Shown: piece by piece, positions 62,250-64,000 of the stretch
Layout of the letters: the number at the start of each line of letters is the position of its first letter
Position numbering within the stretch: the stretch's first letter is position 1
Origin: UBA11222 sp049323435
Lineage (GTDB): Bacteria > Pseudomonadota > Alphaproteobacteria > UBA11222
NCBI GenBank assembly: GCA_049323435.1
Contig: JBMOMX010000012.1
Coordinates: forward strand, 124,001-188,000
Length of the DNA: 64,000 nt
Direction of reading: 5' to 3'
Program-made: the position numbers and the translations under genes
Notes under the pieces: generated by a model
Seen by the model: the letters and a program-made list of their open reading frames with translations, nothing else
Told to the model about the DNA's origin: nothing
The model's database searches: none

Positions 62250-62711
62250 TTAAATGACTTCCGAGGCGGCCTTGATAGCCTTGACGATATTATGGTAGCC
62301 GGTGCAACGGCAGAAATTGCCTTCCAGTTCGTGGCGGATGGTCGTTTCATCGGGCTTTGGGATGCGGCGCAGCATATCGACCGCCGTCATGATCATGCCC
62401 GGTGTGCAAAAACCGCATTGCAGCCCGTGATGTTCTTTGAACGCCGCCTGCACCGGGTGCAGCCTGTCGCCATCGGCCAGCCCCTCGATGGTACGCACCT
62501 CAGCGCCCGCCGCCTGCACGGCCAATATGGTGCAGCTTTTGACCGCCTTGCCGTCAACATGCACCACGCAGGCCCCGCACTGGCTGGTGTCGCACCCGAC
62601 ATGGGTGCCGGTAAGCAGCAAATTTTCACGAAGATAATGCACCAGAAGGGTGCGTGTCTCGACATCGGCCGAAACCTGCTTGCCATTTACCTGCATTGCC
62701 ACAACAGTCAT
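62250..62711 (-). CDS. coxS: 2Fe-2S subunit of the molybdenum hydroxylase (CoxS)
   Basis: 153 residues. N-terminal plant-type ferredoxin cluster HVGCDTSQCGACVV with the distal Cys in VKSCTIL, and C-terminal helical cluster LQCGFCTPGMIM ... FCRCTGYHNIVKAI. Standard length. It transfers electrons from the molybdenum site to the flavin subunit. 21 nt before coxL. Confidence 0.95.
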   Translation of the reverse strand: MTVVAMQVNGKQVSADVETRTLLVHYLRENLLLTGTHVGCDTSQCGACVVHVDGKAVKSCTILAVQAAGAEVRTIEGLADGDRLHPVQAAFKEHHGLQCGFCTPGMIMTAVDMLRRIPKPDETTIRHELEGNFCRCTGYHNIVKAIKAASEVI

Positions 62712-62758
62712 GCGCCGCTCTCCCTTGCGTGTTTCGTGTTACTCTAAAACGATCTGGG

Positions 62759-63313
62759 CTATAGAACAAACATCAATGTTATGACTGCCATTATCAGGAT
62801 CAACCCAAAGATCCATATAACCGGTTTTAATCCCGCGGACGCAGACGGCTGTTGCGCAGCCGGTTCCGCCGCAACACCGCCCAGAATGGCGCTGAAATTC
62901 CCGAAAAATTCTTCCGATAATTTTTTGGCGGTACCATCGATAAGACGCTGCCCGATCTGCGCCAGCTTGCCGCCGACACTGGCCTGCACGCTATAACGCA
63001 GCACGGTAAAGCCGCCTTCCTCGGTCAGCGCCACCTTTGCCACGCCCTTGGCAAAGCCTGCGGGGCCACCTTTCCCCTGCCCGGTCAATGTATAGCTGTT
63101 TGGCGGATTAATCTCCGACAAGATCACCGAGCCCGTAAAAGTCGCCTTGACCGGCCCGACCGAAGCGGTAACCGCCCCTTCCATTTCGGTGTCACTCAAT
63201 CTGGTTATGGACTGACACCCGGGCACACTTTGTTTTAAAATTTCAGGGTCGTTCAGTGCGGCCCACACTTTTTCCCTGGGGGCTGGAATACGAAACTCTC
63301 CGGACATTTCCAT
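62759..63313 (-). CDS. coxG: CoxG-like SRPBCC protein
   Basis: 184 residues: an SRPBCC/CoxG domain (FRIPAPREKVWAALNDPEILKQSVPGCQSI split across 6-36; LTGQGKGGPAGFAKGVAKVAL) and a C-terminal transmembrane helix (WIFGLILIMAVITLMFVL). In Oligotropha, CoxG anchors CO dehydrogenase to the membrane; here it probably anchors the form II enzyme. First gene of the operon, separated from coxS by 47 nt. Confidence 0.9.
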   Translation of the reverse strand: MEMSGEFRIPAPREKVWAALNDPEILKQSVPGCQSITRLSDTEMEGAVTASVGPVKATFTGSVILSEINPPNSYTLTGQGKGGPAGFAKGVAKVALTEEGGFTVLRYSVQASVGGKLAQIGQRLIDGTAKKLSEEFFGNFSAILGGVAAEPAAQQPSASAGLKPVIWIFGLILIMAVITLMFVL

Positions 63314-63359
63314 TGGGGATTGCTCTACCTTTCATTTGGCATAGTAAACAGAAGTTGCG

Positions 63360-64000
63360 TCATAGATCATACAAAAAAAGCGTCGCGGTCAAAAGCGCCG
63401 CGACCCATAACAGGGCGGCGCCAATGGGCGATGTCCGCGCCAAAACGCCCTGCGGCCCGTGCAGCCGGAAAACCAGCTGCATCATCTGCCGCATCATTGC
63501 ATTCCCGGCATGGCTAATGCTGGCGGCAAGAACATCCCTCCAGCGCCCGAAAACTGCGGCGCTGCGCGGCGCAAGCCGCCGGTACAGCCAATCTGTATCC
63601 AGATTGGTTGAGCGCAATTCCGGTGGATATACACCTGTGCGCATCAACAAAGTAAAGGCCAGCGCGGAAAACAGAAGCAATTGCATCTGCGCCACAACAT
63701 GATCCACCGTATACGGAATATATGTCACCGCATAAGGCAGCATGCCATACAGCACAGATGGATATATCCCGATCAGAATACACAGGCCCGCTATAAGCCC
63801 CATTGCCGCCAGCATGTTCAGCGGCGCCTCGCGGCAGCGGATGCCGCTGTCATGGGCGAAAAAAGCGAAATAGGGAATTTTAATGCCGGAATGGTGAAAC
63901 ACGCCGGCCGATGCGAATAACAGAACCAGCCACACGAACCAATGCCCCTCCCCGGCGGCGGCGGCCAGTATCATGCCCTTTGAAACAAAGCCCGCAAACA
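63360..64000 (-). CDS. Proton/cation antiporter membrane subunit (NuoL/MrpD-like), incomplete
   Basis: C-terminal 213 residues of a proton-conducting membrane subunit; the reading frame continues past 64000 (FAGFVSKG before the first ATG at 63974). Segments: LVLLFASAGVFHHSGIKIPYFAFFAHDSGIR split over 16-46, MGLIAGLCILIGIYPSVLYGMLPY, MQLLLFSALAFTLL and a hydrophobic C-terminal helix. It fits Na+/H+ antiporter subunit D or NuoL-like subunits of Mrp and complex I-related complexes. Upstream genes are outside the window, so which complex it serves cannot be decided. Confidence 0.85.
   Translation of the reverse strand, partial: FAGFVSKGMILAAAAGEGHWFVWLVLLFASAGVFHHSGIKIPYFAFFAHDSGIRCREAPLNMLAAMGLIAGLCILIGIYPSVLYGMLPYAVTYIPYTVDHVVAQMQLLLFSALAFTLLMRTGVYPPELRSTNLDTDWLYRRLAPRSAAVFGRWRDVLAASISHAGNAMMRQMMQLVFRLHGPQGVLARTSPIGAALLWVAALLTATLFLYDL

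Noticed and set aside
1..64000. CRISPR arrays, tRNA, rRNA and intact transposase genes
   Set aside because: I found no regularly spaced repeats, no tRNA-like cloverleaf and no transposase or integrase reading frame on either strand by eye; a tRNAscan or Infernal run was not possible.

Overview
This window looks like a chromosomal segment of an alphaproteobacterium, most likely of a Rhodospirillales/Sneathiella-like lineage. The evidence is an IspDF fusion, nifR3(dusB)-ntrB-ntrC gene order, a fliL-fliM-DUF6468-motE-cheZ motor cluster, a GTTC-N7-GTTC type SOS box, alphaproteobacterial-type SerC/SerA, a PleD/PopA-type two-receiver GGDEF protein and a cox-type molybdenum hydroxylase operon. I see no rRNA, tRNA, CRISPR array, prophage or intact insertion sequence.

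Layout. 1-2.3 kb: an RND efflux pump (permease cut by the window edge, plus adaptor), minus strand. 2.36-3.71 kb: two toxin-antitoxin modules, DUF433/DUF5615 (toxin broken by an in-frame TAG) and higBA. The higBA module lies between two 28-bp direct repeats, one of which is the 3' end of uvrA. 3.8-6.7 kb: uvrA with a LexA-type box. 6.8-9.6 kb: a lytic-transglycosylase-like protein and a Baeyer-Villiger type flavin monooxygenase. 9.8-15.9 kb: a 2052-residue filamentous-haemagglutinin-like exoprotein. 16.4-27.6 kb: flagellar genes in two divergent operons. flgF-G-A-H are on the minus strand with a good sigma-54 promoter. fliL-fliM-DUF6468-motE-cheZ-motB-like-motB-like-TPR are on the plus strand. 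27.8-32.4 kb: NAD kinase, an AbrB-type membrane protein, a persulfide-dioxygenase-like MBL protein and a SulP transporter. 32.4-34.7 kb: a CDP-glycerol-transferase-like protein and an FkbM methyltransferase. 34.7-36.9 kb: pncC/cinA, pgpA and ispDF. 37-40.6 kb: dusB-ntrB-ntrC. 40.8-43.1 kb: a serralysin-like RTX protease. 43.2-47.4 kb: serC-serA-purA, with a serC-type leader RNA candidate. 47.5-53.9 kb: a PuuD-like membrane protein, a squalene/phytoene-synthase-like protein, trmFO, a PAS protein, a phosphate-selective porin with a Pho-box-like leader, and a DsbA/FrnE oxidoreductase. 53.9-58.6 kb: a PopA-like degenerate PleD paralogue, then SDR, CaiB/BaiF CoA-transferase and histidine phosphatase genes. 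58.6-59.0 kb: an AT-rich scar with a displaced copy of the haemagglutinin 3' end. 59-63.3 kb: coxG-S-L-M of form II. 63.4-64 kb: an incomplete Mrp/NuoL-type antiporter subunit.

How the parts connect. The flagellar block supplies rod and L-ring parts from one operon, and switch, stator and chemotaxis-phosphatase parts from the other; MotA is not in the window. dusB-ntrBC is the nitrogen two-component locus, without ntrYX directly downstream. serC and serA form the serine pathway. The most unusual signals are: (1) higBA inserted at the uvrA 3' end with duplication of the last uvrA codons, (2) a TA toxin with a Trp-to-stop change, (3) a PleD paralogue that has lost its phosphoacceptor and GGDEF residues but kept the c-di-GMP I-site, and (4) a transposed tail of the giant exoprotein 43 kb away.
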